From JAIYDQ01 sp034408855 (GTDB lineage Bacteria; Planctomycetota; Planctomycetia; Pirellulales; Pirellulaceae), in the NCBI GenBank assembly GCA_034408855.1, contig JAWXCK010000040.1, positions 9,320 to 73,319 of the forward strand: a stretch of DNA of 64,000 nucleotides, given 5' to 3'. The notes beneath the pieces are model-generated. The model had not been told where the DNA came from and searched no databases. It saw only the letters and a list, made by a program, of their open reading frames with translations. Positions 24,382 through 32,878 of the stretch are shown here, one piece after another (within the stretch, counting starts at the first letter, position 1; every line of letters starts with the position of its first letter). A program made the position numbers and the translations under genes.

Positions 24382-27015
24382 CTAGAAACGAACATTACCC
24401 CGCGTGCGGTAGAGAAATGCGTCGGAGGTGAGTAGCGATACGAGCAGTGCGTCCATGCTGCCGCCGCTGTCTTTGTAGGCGCGGTGTGCTTCCTGGAGAA
24501 AGGGCGCGTCGTTGAGCGTTTCGTTGCGGCCCATCCAGAATCGGAAGGCGTGGCGGACGAAGACCTGTTCGGCGCGTTCGCTTTCAGCAAGCTTCTGAAT
24601 CATCTCGATGGCGTTGGTGACTTTGCCGTTCAGTGTGGGGTCGCCGGAATCGATGATCTCGCCTGTGGTGTCGACGGGTTTGTTGAGTTCCGTCTCACGA
24701 TACAGGCCTGCGTGGTTGTACATCTCGAATGGTAGGCCAAGCGGATCCATCTTCTTGTGACAGGTCCAGCAATAGTCTTCCCTGGTGACCCGCATTCGGT
24801 CACGCAGTGTGTTGTTGGGCTCATCCGGAAGCATCGCGTCGACGGTAATTGGCACATCGGGAATGCCGCCGCCCAGCAGCCGTTCGCGAATCCATCGGCC
24901 GCGCCGAATCGCGTGATTGTCCATGGCATCGGAGTGGGAGACGAGCCAACTCGGATGGGTCAGGATTCCCAGACGTTCGCCTTCGGGCGCCGTCGCCAAG
25001 ATACGTTCTGGTTTCATGGAGCCGTTGCCGAAGCTACGCCGACTCACGCGAGCGTAAATCTCTGGCCCCGAAAGGTTTGCTTCGGTGACGTTATGATTGA
25101 CGTTCGATCGCTTATTCTTTTCCTTTGGCGTCGGCGGTTCCGTTCCTGAGTTCGCCTCCGCATTTTTCTCGGCGGCAACGGACGCTGCGATTTCTTCCCG
25201 GGAGCGTTTCCTGCCGAAGTAGACGTTGTCTGCTTTGGTGGCCACGACCTTGTCGGTTGTTAGCAATTGTTTGAGTACATCCTTGTCTTCCTGCAGGATG
25301 AGTTCGATCAGGCAATCGGTGCTCGCCGTCGCGTCAAACATGGCACCGTAATGAGACTGTCCCTTGTTACTCGCCCCCGTATCCGCCAACGCTTTCGAAT
25401 CTTTACAAATGTAGCCGCCAAGGTCGTAGTCGAAGTACTCGCGGAAGAAACGCAGGATGCGCGGCTTTCGTATGCTGTCGTCGGCCAGCATGCGTTCTAC
25501 TTCACGCTTCACATCATTCCTGGTGCGCATCCGCCCTTGGGCGATTGCGCTGCGCAACGCTTCTTCTGGCCTGATGTATCGCAGCGCGTGATTGACCGCC
25601 ATGCCCAGTTCCCAGTCCTGCAGCATGACACGACCCTGTTGATCCGGTTTGCCGTGCTCGGCCAGTTCCGGTCGGAAGAGCGCGTCGCGATCAAGAAAGA
25701 TGGATGACAGACCGAGGACAGCACCATCTTTCATGCCGAGCTTCTCGATGGATTGTTTGACGATTGCAAGGTAAGCGTCTGACTCGATTTTGCTCGGCGG
25801 CCGGAAGGTCAATGCTTCGAAGAGGTAGTCGACCGCTGCGAGTAAACGCTCGTCGGTCACGCCGTCTTCCTTCAGGAGCTCATAAACTGGCGTCAGCGGA
25901 CGTACAACCTTTGGGCTGTAGACCAGACTTGTGGGCAGGCCACGTAAGTCGCCCGTCATTTTGTCCGCGATCGATTTGGGATCGTCCGTGATTTGATACG
26001 GCTTGGCGATGCTCAGCGGACCATCCGCCATATAGCGAATGATGTCGCCAGCAATACCCAAAATCTGTGTCGCTTCGGCACTGTTGACGGTGTAGAAGTC
26101 AGGATAGTTTTCCAGCCCATGATTGCGTGCTGACGAAAGGACGGCAGGGACGCTCTTGACTGCTGTGGCATAGGCGACCGTCCCACCCTGCCACTGGATA
26201 ATGCTATCGGTACCGAAGTAGAGTTTGAGTTCACCGCCATGGTTGGTGGGAACGGCATCGCCATGGGTACGAAGGCCCGGCTTTTCCGGGTCAAACGCTG
26301 CTTCCGTGTTGATCAATTCGTTCAGACGCGTGATGTGTTCCTCAGGGGTCACGCGCCAGATGCGTGCCAGCGAAGATGTCGGTTCGAGTTGGATGCCAGC
26401 GGGCAGCGACCCAAAGAGCAGTTCGTGATCGACGAAATTGCCTTTGTTGGGATCCAGGTGAGCACGAAAACCACCCTTGTCTTGCATGACCTGTGTCAGT
26501 TCACCGACAATCCAGTCGGAGAACTGCAACCGCTGGATCACCTCTGGTTGCGCCGTGTCCCGGGGAGGCATCTCTTTTAAGGTGACCTGTGCCCACACGC
26601 TTATCCAGGTGCTGGCGTTGACTTCATCCACAGGTCCCAGGTCTTCAAGCGAAAGATTGCCCTCGGGATCTGTCTTGCCATGACAGTCGACACAATGGTT
26701 GGCGAGAAACGATTTAGCAAAGCTGCCAAAGTCTTTGTTGACCGTCTGGCCGGGCGTGTAAGTCTCGCCTCTGGCCATGGACAGTTGACACACCATGAAT
26801 ATTATCGAGGCGAGTGACAACTGCGCGTTCTTTACTCTCCCTCGGGACGTCGAACTTACGACTGTCGAATTCGCCGTAGTGGATCTTGTTAAAGATCCTA
26901 TCGTGCAAGGATCTTTAACAAGATCCACGACGCCGGCAATTGGTCTGACGGGCCGGCTTCCTTTGTTGATTCTCACCTCCAGCTCGCCAACCAAAACAAA
27001 TTCAAACCTACTCAT
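24382..27015 (-). CDS. Cytochrome-c/DUF1592-DUF1588-DUF1585 protein (planctomycete-type)
   Basis: Large exported protein of 877 codons. A c-type haem site CVDCH lies near residue 112 (NHCVDCHGKTDPEGNLSLED). It is followed by a DUF1587/DUF1592 region (LFEALTFRPPSKIESDAYLA, LQDWELGMAVNHALRYIRPE), DUF1588 (GERLGILTHPSWLVSHSDAM, NHAIRRGRWIRERLLGG, CWTCHKKMDPLGLPFE) and a DUF1585 end. These proteins pair with DUF1552, as here, and are thought to act in periplasmic redox or polymer breakdown, but the reaction is unproven. The ATG at 27015 overlaps the DUF1552 stop as ATGA, yet codons 30-46 are the arms of a 20-bp palindrome and the signal-like segment (LSLASIIFMVCQLSMARG) comes only at about 65-82. 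Either the repeat has lengthened the N-terminus or translation starts further in. Confidence 0.88.
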   Translation of the reverse strand: MSRFEFVLVGELEVRINKGSRPVRPIAGVVDLVKDPCTIGSLTRSTTANSTVVSSTSRGRVKNAQLSLASIIFMVCQLSMARGETYTPGQTVNKDFGSFAKSFLANHCVDCHGKTDPEGNLSLEDLGPVDEVNASTWISVWAQVTLKEMPPRDTAQPEVIQRLQFSDWIVGELTQVMQDKGGFRAHLDPNKGNFVDHELLFGSLPAGIQLEPTSSLARIWRVTPEEHITRLNELINTEAAFDPEKPGLRTHGDAVPTNHGGELKLYFGTDSIIQWQGGTVAYATAVKSVPAVLSSARNHGLENYPDFYTVNSAEATQILGIAGDIIRYMADGPLSIAKPYQITDDPKSIADKMTGDLRGLPTSLVYSPKVVRPLTPVYELLKEDGVTDERLLAAVDYLFEALTFRPPSKIESDAYLAIVKQSIEKLGMKDGAVLGLSSIFLDRDALFRPELAEHGKPDQQGRVMLQDWELGMAVNHALRYIRPEEALRSAIAQGRMRTRNDVKREVERMLADDSIRKPRILRFFREYFDYDLGGYICKDSKALADTGASNKGQSHYGAMFDATASTDCLIELILQEDKDVLKQLLTTDKVVATKADNVYFGRKRSREEIAASVAAEKNAEANSGTEPPTPKEKNKRSNVNHNVTEANLSGPEIYARVSRRSFGNGSMKPERILATAPEGERLGILTHPSWLVSHSDAMDNHAIRRGRWIRERLLGGGIPDVPITVDAMLPDEPNNTLRDRMRVTREDYCWTCHKKMDPLGLPFEMYNHAGLYRETELNKPVDTTGEIIDSGDPTLNGKVTNAIEMIQKLAESERAEQVFVRHAFRFWMGRNETLNDAPFLQEAHRAYKDSGGSMDALLVSLLTSDAFLYRTRGNVRF
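26879..26928. repeat. Perfect 20-bp inverted repeat inside the DUF1592 reading frame
   Basis: Arms 26879-26898 and 26909-26928 (GTGGATCTTGTTAAAGATCC and its exact reverse complement) flank a 10-base loop. The repeat has 50 bases and is read in frame as part of the N-terminal extension of the DUF1592 gene. It looks like a REP-type palindromic element and has no copy elsewhere in the window. Confidence 0.9.
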
Positions 27016-28331
27016 ACCAGCACTTCCTTGAGGGGGCCGGTACTGACGTCAAATTTTTTGGACAACTTGTCGTTCATGTTGAATCGATCGCAGTTCTGGC
27101 CGGAGGCGCGCAGGAGCGACGCGTAGAGCGCGTTGATCGGTCGCTTGCCGTCCAGTTGCGTGAAGCAACCGGTTTTGAATGCGCCGCCCAAGTTGCCCAA
27201 CAGCATGACCGGCCAGTTGGCGCCGTTGGTATGCTGTTTGTCCGCGTTGTTGCTGGTGTAGACGATCAGCGTATTGTCCATCATGGTTCCACTTCCTTCG
27301 GGAACGCGTTCCAGCGCTTCCATGATCCTAACCAGCATGCGACTGTTATACTGACGAATCTTGATCCAGATCGGATTGTCGGGCTGATCCATGTGCCCAA
27401 GGTTGTGGCCCTGTTCCTCGATGCCCAGTCCCTTCCACGCACCGAAGATCTCGCCACGACCTGAGCCGATGGTCAGCGTATTGGTGATACCAGACGTCAG
27501 CGCCGAGATGCCGAGGTCCAGCAGAACATCGTGCCAGTCGGTTTCGAACTCCGGCTTAGTGTATCGCTCGTCCACCGTGGGCGCGAATTTTCGCATGTGA
27601 TCGGCAACCATGTCGAGACGCGTCCGCAGGCCGTTAACATCCTTGAAGCCCTGGACGAATTGGCCGTAACGCTGCTGCTCTGAGTCTGGAAGCGATCGAC
27701 CGTTCATCGCGGCCAGCTTTTCGACTTGATCGAGCACACTCGATCGGGCTTCGTGCTGGAGTCGTATGTCGCCGGTGGAAATGCCGCCGAACAGCATCTG
27801 ATAAAGATGATTCGGATTCGAATGCATGAAGATCGGCTGACCGGCACCGCTGGCCGACAGCGTCGCAATGGTCGGCTTGGTCTTCATGTTCTCAATCGAG
27901 TCCATGCCGATGCACAGATGAGGCAGAAGCGTCTGTGGGAGAACCTTGCTCAGTTCATAATCGATCGTCGGTGCACTGGGCGGCACACCGTCACTACCGC
28001 GATAGCCACCGAGCGCGCCGAAGAAGGCGCTGTGCGAGGGACTGGTGTGGATGCCGTGCAGGCCGTTGATAATGTGCAGTCGTTCCTTATAGGGTTCAAG
28101 TGCACTGATGGGCTCGGGAAGTTTGGCTTTCGCCAGCGACCCGCTGCTGCTCATCCCTATGGGAACACAGGTCTTTGGATCGAAGCCTTGGTTCTGCATG
28201 AAAAAGACGATTCGCTTTGGCGTCGTGTTGCTGATGGGCGACGCCAAGAGACGTTGCGGAGCAAGCGAAGTGCCAAATGCGGCACCGGTGCTGGCGGCCA
28301 TTCCTTGCAGTAATCTTCTACGGCTGAGCAT
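27012..28331 (-). CDS. DUF1552 family Tat-exported protein
   Basis: A 439-residue protein with a twin-arginine signal (MLSRRRLLQGMAASTGAAFG) and the DUF1552 blocks RIVFFMQNQGFDPKTCVP, LHIINGLHGIHTSPSHSAFF, SAPTIDYELSKVLPQTLLPH, SNPNHLYQMLFGG and DNTLIVYTSNNADKQHTNGA, ending GPLKEVLV. DUF1552 is related to DUF1501 and always partners DUF1592/DUF1588 proteins. It is first in a two-gene operon: its TGA overlaps the ATG of the DUF1592 gene. Function of the family is not established. The partner cytochrome domain suggests a periplasmic redox or degradation role. Unlike the pairs at 18-23 kb, this pair is intact. The upstream 300 bases separate it from a divergent PQQ-type gene. Confidence 0.93.
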   Translation of the reverse strand: MLSRRRLLQGMAASTGAAFGTSLAPQRLLASPISNTTPKRIVFFMQNQGFDPKTCVPIGMSSSGSLAKAKLPEPISALEPYKERLHIINGLHGIHTSPSHSAFFGALGGYRGSDGVPPSAPTIDYELSKVLPQTLLPHLCIGMDSIENMKTKPTIATLSASGAGQPIFMHSNPNHLYQMLFGGISTGDIRLQHEARSSVLDQVEKLAAMNGRSLPDSEQQRYGQFVQGFKDVNGLRTRLDMVADHMRKFAPTVDERYTKPEFETDWHDVLLDLGISALTSGITNTLTIGSGRGEIFGAWKGLGIEEQGHNLGHMDQPDNPIWIKIRQYNSRMLVRIMEALERVPEGSGTMMDNTLIVYTSNNADKQHTNGANWPVMLLGNLGGAFKTGCFTQLDGKRPINALYASLLRASGQNCDRFNMNDKLSKKFDVSTGPLKEVLV

Positions 28332-28632
28332 GATTAATCTTTCAACGTAATAAATGTCTGAGTGTCTGATGGGACTCGTAGATACCTACAGACTTTGCTT
28401 CGCGAAGTCACAGGACGCGCCGCAATGGAGTTAGCAGCGGCACGCAATCGTAATCTTAAATAAGTGCGGAAGGGTTGGGGGCAGGATTTGTCGATCGTTG
28501 CTTGACGCAACGCACCTATTGTAACTGCTTAGAGACCTGCCGCAACTGCTAAGGTGCGATACTTCCTTGAGAAATCCTGTATGCTAAGATCAACGAATTG
28601 ATCAAACACTAGTGCTTGTATAGGTATCGAAT
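28332..28632. other. Divergent intergenic region
   Basis: About 300 bases between the DUF1552 operon and the forward beta-propeller gene. Both promoters must lie here. Short imperfect repeats such as CTTTGCTTCGCGAAGTC near 28392 are visible, but I can assign no site. Confidence 0.45.
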
Positions 28633-29943
28633 ATGACATTCTCAGGTTTAAACATCAGAGCTTTTTTGGCTGTCGCAGTTGTTGGGTTCGGTTTTATTTC
28701 CGTTAATTGTATTAGCGATGGGCAGGAGATTGGACTTCAAGGTTTTCCCCAACTATCGATCGAACGCGATTGGCCTTGGTGGCGTGGACCATTCCGCGAT
28801 GGCCGTACGAGCGCGTCATCGGTGCCGAGCGAATTCAGTGAGACGAAAAATGTCCGATGGAGAGCCGATGTACCCGGTCGAGGTCATTCTTCGCCCATCG
28901 TCGTTGGAAATCTTGTGATCCTGACGACGGCCGACGAGTCGGCTCAGATTCAATCAGTGGTATCCTTTGACCGTGCATCAGGAAAACAAGCGTGGAAGAC
29001 AGACGTCAGTCAGGGAGGATTTCCAAAGAATAACCACCCTAAGAATACGGCAGCAAGTCCGACTTTGGCCTGCGATGGTAAAAGTATTTTTGCCACCTTC
29101 TTTCATCACAACAAGATCCTACTGAATGTGCTTGGTCTTGACGGAAAGATTCTATCGGAAAAAGATCTGATGGCGTTCAAGCCAACGAAGTTTGAATACG
29201 GCTACGCTCCATCGCCAGTGCTGTATCGCAACAGCGTTATCGTCGTCGGAGAGTATGATGGTGAAAGTTTTATTCAGGCCTTGGATCGCGTCAGTGGCGA
29301 TTTGCTTTGGAAAACAAAGCGTCCGAACAACATTACCTTTTCCTCGCCTGTCGTGGCACACGTCGCTGGCAAAGATCAATTGCTTATCAGCGGTTCGAAT
29401 CTTGTGAGCGCATACGCACCCGATACCGGAAACTTGCTTTGGCAAGTGGATGGAACGACCGATGCGACTTGCGGAACGATGGTCTGGGAGGGAGATACTG
29501 TTTTTGCCAGCGGCGGTTATCCGAAAGCGGAAACAATAGCTGTTTCAGCGGACGGTAGCAAAAAGATCCTATGGAAGAACAATCAGAAGTGCTACGAGCA
29601 ATCGATGTTGGTTCATCAAGGCTATGTCTACGCTTTAACGGATAAAGGAATACTGTTTTGTTGGCGCGGTACGGACGGAAAAGAGATGTGGCAAAAACGA
29701 CTGAAAGGCCCTGTGAGTGCATCGCCAGTCTTGGTCGGTGATCTAATCTATTGGGCGAATGAACTGGGGACACATTACGTTTTCCGCGCCAGCCCAGTGC
29801 GTTTTGAAATGGTCGCACAAAACGAACTGGGCAGCGAATCATTTGCCAGCCCAGCGGTTGTCGGCAAGGAGCTTTTTCTGCGCGTCGCGAACCAGACCGG
29901 AAACCAGCGACAGGAAGTCTTGTATTGCATTACGAATCCATAG
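28633..29943 (+). CDS. Secreted PQQ-type beta-propeller repeat protein
   Basis: A 436-residue exported protein. The N-terminus has a hydrophobic signal (FLAVAVVGFGFISVNCISDG). The mature part opens with DWPWWRGPFRDGRTSASSVP and WRADVPGRGHSSPIVVGNLV, the usual opening of planctomycete PQQ-like beta-propellers. It continues with repeated blade motifs such as FDRASGKQAWKTDV, LDRVSGDLLWKTKRP, YAPDTGNLLWQVDG and WRGTDGKEMWQKRL, each with the W-docking tryptophan. There is no evidence that it binds PQQ; many such proteins are non-catalytic scaffolds. It precedes a secreted hydrolase by 24 bases, suggesting a shared transcript and a joint role in breaking down an external substrate. Confidence 0.9.
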   Translation: MTFSGLNIRAFLAVAVVGFGFISVNCISDGQEIGLQGFPQLSIERDWPWWRGPFRDGRTSASSVPSEFSETKNVRWRADVPGRGHSSPIVVGNLVILTTADESAQIQSVVSFDRASGKQAWKTDVSQGGFPKNNHPKNTAASPTLACDGKSIFATFFHHNKILLNVLGLDGKILSEKDLMAFKPTKFEYGYAPSPVLYRNSVIVVGEYDGESFIQALDRVSGDLLWKTKRPNNITFSSPVVAHVAGKDQLLISGSNLVSAYAPDTGNLLWQVDGTTDATCGTMVWEGDTVFASGGYPKAETIAVSADGSKKILWKNNQKCYEQSMLVHQGYVYALTDKGILFCWRGTDGKEMWQKRLKGPVSASPVLVGDLIYWANELGTHYVFRASPVRFEMVAQNELGSESFASPAVVGKELFLRVANQTGNQRQEVLYCITNP

Positions 29944-29967
29944 CTTCTTACTTGGAGAGCATACTTG

Positions 29968-31101
29968 ATGAATAGCCAGATATCCTTTTGGCGATACGTT
30001 TTTTGTTGGTGTTGGATAGGGGCTGTGTCGCCTTGGTTGACCATTTTGTTTGCTCAGGACAGCAGTAGCCTGCCGAAGCGATTGCCTCGTGAGAATTTGA
30101 TGGTATTTCATGACGCTCGCGGCGAACAACAACCGGTGACAAATGCGAAAGAATGGGAGAGCCGTCGACGAGAAATTTTGCTCGGTATGGAGCAAGTCAT
30201 GGGACGACTGCCTGGCAACGAGAAGCGTTGTCCTCTGGAAATGCAAGTGATCGAGGAGTACGACGGTGGAAGCTACTTACGAAAACGCGTGACATACCAA
30301 TCCGAACCAGGTTGTCGCGTCCCTGCATACTTGTTGATTCCAAAAATACTCTTGGCTGGCTCGATTCGCGCTCCAGCGATACTCTGTTTGCATGGCACGA
30401 ACAATGTCGTGGGCCACGGTAGCGTTGTTGGGCTTGGCGACAAACCGAATCGAGAATATGCTGTCGAACTTGCGGAGCGAGGCTATGTCACGCTCGCACC
30501 GAATTATCCTCTGCTAGCAAAATATCAACCTGATCTTGCCAACCTTGGCTGGGAGAGCGGGACACTCAAAGCTGTCTGGGATAACATGCGAGGACTCGAT
30601 TTGCTGGAGTCGCTCGAGTACGTCGATCCCCAGCCAGGATTCGCCACGATCGGACACTCGCTCGGCGGACACAATTCGGTCTATACGGCTGTTTTTGATG
30701 AACGCTTGAAGGTCGTTGTATCGAGCTGCGGTCTGGATTCCTTTGTCGACTACTACAGTGGCGCGGAGAAGAATTGGTATCCCGAAAAAGGTTGGTGCCA
30801 AACGCGATACATGATCAAACTGGCCGACTATCGAGGCCGATTGGATGATATCCCATTCGATTTCCATGAGTTGATCGGTGCACTTGCTCCGCGATCGACG
30901 TTCATCATTGCTCCAACCAGAGATTCAAATTTTCGCGCAGAGAGCGTTGATCAAGTCGTCGCAGCCGCTAAGCCTGTGTTTCGACTATATGGGCAAAGCG
31001 ATAAATTAGTGTTAGCCCACCCTGAATGCGAACATGACTTCCCGCCCGAGATGCGGCAGGCTGCATATAATTTGATCGATCGAACTCTCAGGCCGCAATA
31101 G
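29968..31101 (+). CDS. Secreted alpha/beta hydrolase (dienelactone hydrolase/acetyl xylan esterase-like)
   Basis: A 377-residue exported hydrolase. The ATG at 29968 has GGAG at a good distance; a TTG just before it is also in frame. A hydrophobic signal (WRYVFCWCWIGAVSPWLTIL) ends near AQDSSS. The core shows the oxyanion text APAILCLHGTNNV, the nucleophile elbow GHSLGGHNS (Ser in GxSxG), a strand ending with ALAPRSTFIIAPTRDSNF (likely acid residue) and the C-terminal HPECEHDFPPEMR, which can supply the histidine. The family hydrolyses carboxylic esters such as acetylated polysaccharides. Its position after the beta-propeller gene fits a role in external polymer use, which is inferred. Confidence 0.87.
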   Translation: MNSQISFWRYVFCWCWIGAVSPWLTILFAQDSSSLPKRLPRENLMVFHDARGEQQPVTNAKEWESRRREILLGMEQVMGRLPGNEKRCPLEMQVIEEYDGGSYLRKRVTYQSEPGCRVPAYLLIPKILLAGSIRAPAILCLHGTNNVVGHGSVVGLGDKPNREYAVELAERGYVTLAPNYPLLAKYQPDLANLGWESGTLKAVWDNMRGLDLLESLEYVDPQPGFATIGHSLGGHNSVYTAVFDERLKVVVSSCGLDSFVDYYSGAEKNWYPEKGWCQTRYMIKLADYRGRLDDIPFDFHELIGALAPRSTFIIAPTRDSNFRAESVDQVVAAAKPVFRLYGQSDKLVLAHPECEHDFPPEMRQAAYNLIDRTLRPQ

Positions 31102-31131
31102 TCAACCAAGGTAGGTTTGACGAAGCTAGCG

Positions 31132-31250
31132 TTAAGCCGGAACGTATTTAACCAGTTTAGCGCGAAGCTCATCTGCTTCAAACGGCTTAGCAACATAGTC
31201 GGTCACGCCTGCTTGAATTGCAGAAATAACTTGGCGACCAGTTCGCTCGA
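31132..31250 (-). pseudogene. C-terminal scrap of a response-regulator receiver domain
   Basis: The reverse strand reads RQVISAIQAGVTDYVAKPFE, then ADELRAKLVKYVPA and TAA at 31132. This is the last alpha4-beta5-alpha5 part of a CheY-type receiver, with the conserved Lys in AKPFE. There is no upstream receiver: the frame fades into a half-copy of the TAACGCGT palindrome at 31260-31286. Only about 40 codons survive. Confidence 0.75.
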
Positions 31251-31259
31251 AATACGGGG

Positions 31260-31286
31260 AAACCGGACGCTAACGCGTTCCGGCTA
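31260..31286. repeat. Single arm of the TAACGCGT palindrome family
   Basis: GAAACCGGACGCTAACGCGT followed by TCCGGCT differs by one base from the right arm at 1215-1241. The matching partner arm is absent. It lies at the breakpoint between a receiver-domain scrap and the permease gene. Confidence 0.85.
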
Positions 31287-31315
31287 ATGAACAGCACTGA
31301 GCAGCCCATGGTCAG

Positions 31316-32878
31316 CTACGCAGAAACGGTACGATTGAGTTTTGCTTCCAGTATCGCTCGCCGTCTCGCGGCGAATCGTCGGATCAATTCGTCGGAGATA
31401 ACTCCGATCAAGATCACCAAACCGATGATAGCGAACTCTAATTCGTCGGAGATCTTCATGAGTAGGATGAGATTGTTAAGTATCTGCATTACCGCCGTGC
31501 CAATGATCACACCCAACACGGTCCCCTCTCCGCCTCGAAGACTGCAGCCACCTAAGACGGCCGCGGCGATTGCGTAGAGTTCGAAGAAGTTCCCGAAGCT
31601 CGACGGCGAAACAGAATTCGAGTCGATAGCGAAAAGCATTCCACCCATGGCTGCTGCGACCGTACAAATGACGTAGGCGATGGCGGTGATTCTCGCGGTA
31701 TTAATGCCGCTATACCGGGCCGCTTCTTCGTTCCGGCCTAGGGCTAAGAGGTATCGCCCCCAAATCGTCATATTCAAAAAGATCGCGGCCGCAATCGCGA
31801 CAAAAACCAAAATGAATAGCGGATAGGGTATCCCGAACGTCTCAGTGTGGCCATGATTGGACCATTGGTGGAGCACCCATTTTCCGCTCCCAAGCGGACT
31901 CAACGTATCGGTAAATTCGTTTCCAAAGCCAACGGGCTGGTCACTGACCAACCATCGGGATGCACCTCGATAGATAAGCAGACCACACAACGTCACCACA
32001 AAAGGTTGAAGTCGCACACGCGTGACCAATAGACCATGTATAAGACCAAGCAAAACAGCAATTCCAATCACCGATAAAATCGCGAGTGGAACGGGCATTC
32101 TCTGATGACGCAATTGCGGTATCACTAGCCATTCCTTCGAGAAATCCGATCCAAGATCGCGTTGAAGGTGAAGGGTCGTCGAGCCTTTCTCTGATTTGAC
32201 CGTGACAATTTCGATCTGTTTTTGACCTTGCTGTGGATGTACCAACGTCAATTGATCGCGCGGTCGAAGCTTTGGAAAAGCACCGTCCAGCACGAGTTCA
32301 GAAGCCGAACTTTCAGTCGATTTTTTGAAGTCGCTTACCGGATAGACCTTAGCAATTCGTCCGCTATCGTCGTCGCGACTGATATCCCCTTCGACGGTTA
32401 GCATGGTTGCCGAACCGGCCGCCTGGCCCTGAGTGTTTTCGAGTTGAACTTGTTCGACCTCGGAAATGTTCAGGAGAGCGTTCTTGGCACGCCTAGCACC
32501 AGAAAGTCGTATTCGATCACCGACACCGAACGCTGGAACTTTTCCAATGAGCAATATCGATTTTTCTTCAGCCTTGATTTTCGAAACAGAGTAGTCATCG
32601 GCAGCTTGGTAATTGACCTGTAGAAACAACGCCAATAGGCAACCCGCCAAACAAACGATCGAACCGATAGAAAGATCGATGCCGCCGGTGATAATCACGA
32701 AGGCGACGCCAATTCCAAGCAACCCGTACATCGACGTTCGACGAAGGAGATTTTCGATATTGTTTGGTTGCAAAAAGGTACCGTTGAGTACGTCATACCA
32801 CGGATTCGATGTCATGATGGCCATGAAGATCGATAAGGCTAGCAGCAGTCCAAAAATACCTAGCGTCTTAATACTCAT
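31316..32878 (-). CDS. Sugar ABC transporter permease (RbsC-like) with a large inserted domain
   Basis: Inner-membrane permease of a ribose/autoinducer-type carbohydrate importer, third gene of the operon. It has 520 residues where RbsC-type permeases have about 320. The N-terminal membrane part (residues 1-90, GIGVAFVIITGGIDLSIGSI) and the C-terminal part (about 263-505, TRVRLQPFVVTLCGLLIYRG, ALGRNEEAARYSGI, AIAAAVLGGCSLRGGEGTVL) are normal. Between them, residues about 88-262 form an extra soluble segment rich in Val, Gly and Ser (FGVGDRIRLSGARR, TMLTVEGDISRDD, LRPRDQLTLVHPQQGQKQIE), which reads like beta-strand domains. The start ATG at 32878 abuts the stop of the ATPase gene. The family is certain; the role of the insert is unknown. 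Confidence 0.92.
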   Translation of the reverse strand: MSIKTLGIFGLLLALSIFMAIMTSNPWYDVLNGTFLQPNNIENLLRRTSMYGLLGIGVAFVIITGGIDLSIGSIVCLAGCLLALFLQVNYQAADDYSVSKIKAEEKSILLIGKVPAFGVGDRIRLSGARRAKNALLNISEVEQVQLENTQGQAAGSATMLTVEGDISRDDDSGRIAKVYPVSDFKKSTESSASELVLDGAFPKLRPRDQLTLVHPQQGQKQIEIVTVKSEKGSTTLHLQRDLGSDFSKEWLVIPQLRHQRMPVPLAILSVIGIAVLLGLIHGLLVTRVRLQPFVVTLCGLLIYRGASRWLVSDQPVGFGNEFTDTLSPLGSGKWVLHQWSNHGHTETFGIPYPLFILVFVAIAAAIFLNMTIWGRYLLALGRNEEAARYSGINTARITAIAYVICTVAAAMGGMLFAIDSNSVSPSSFGNFFELYAIAAAVLGGCSLRGGEGTVLGVIIGTAVMQILNNLILLMKISDELEFAIIGLVILIGVISDELIRRFAARRRAILEAKLNRTVSA

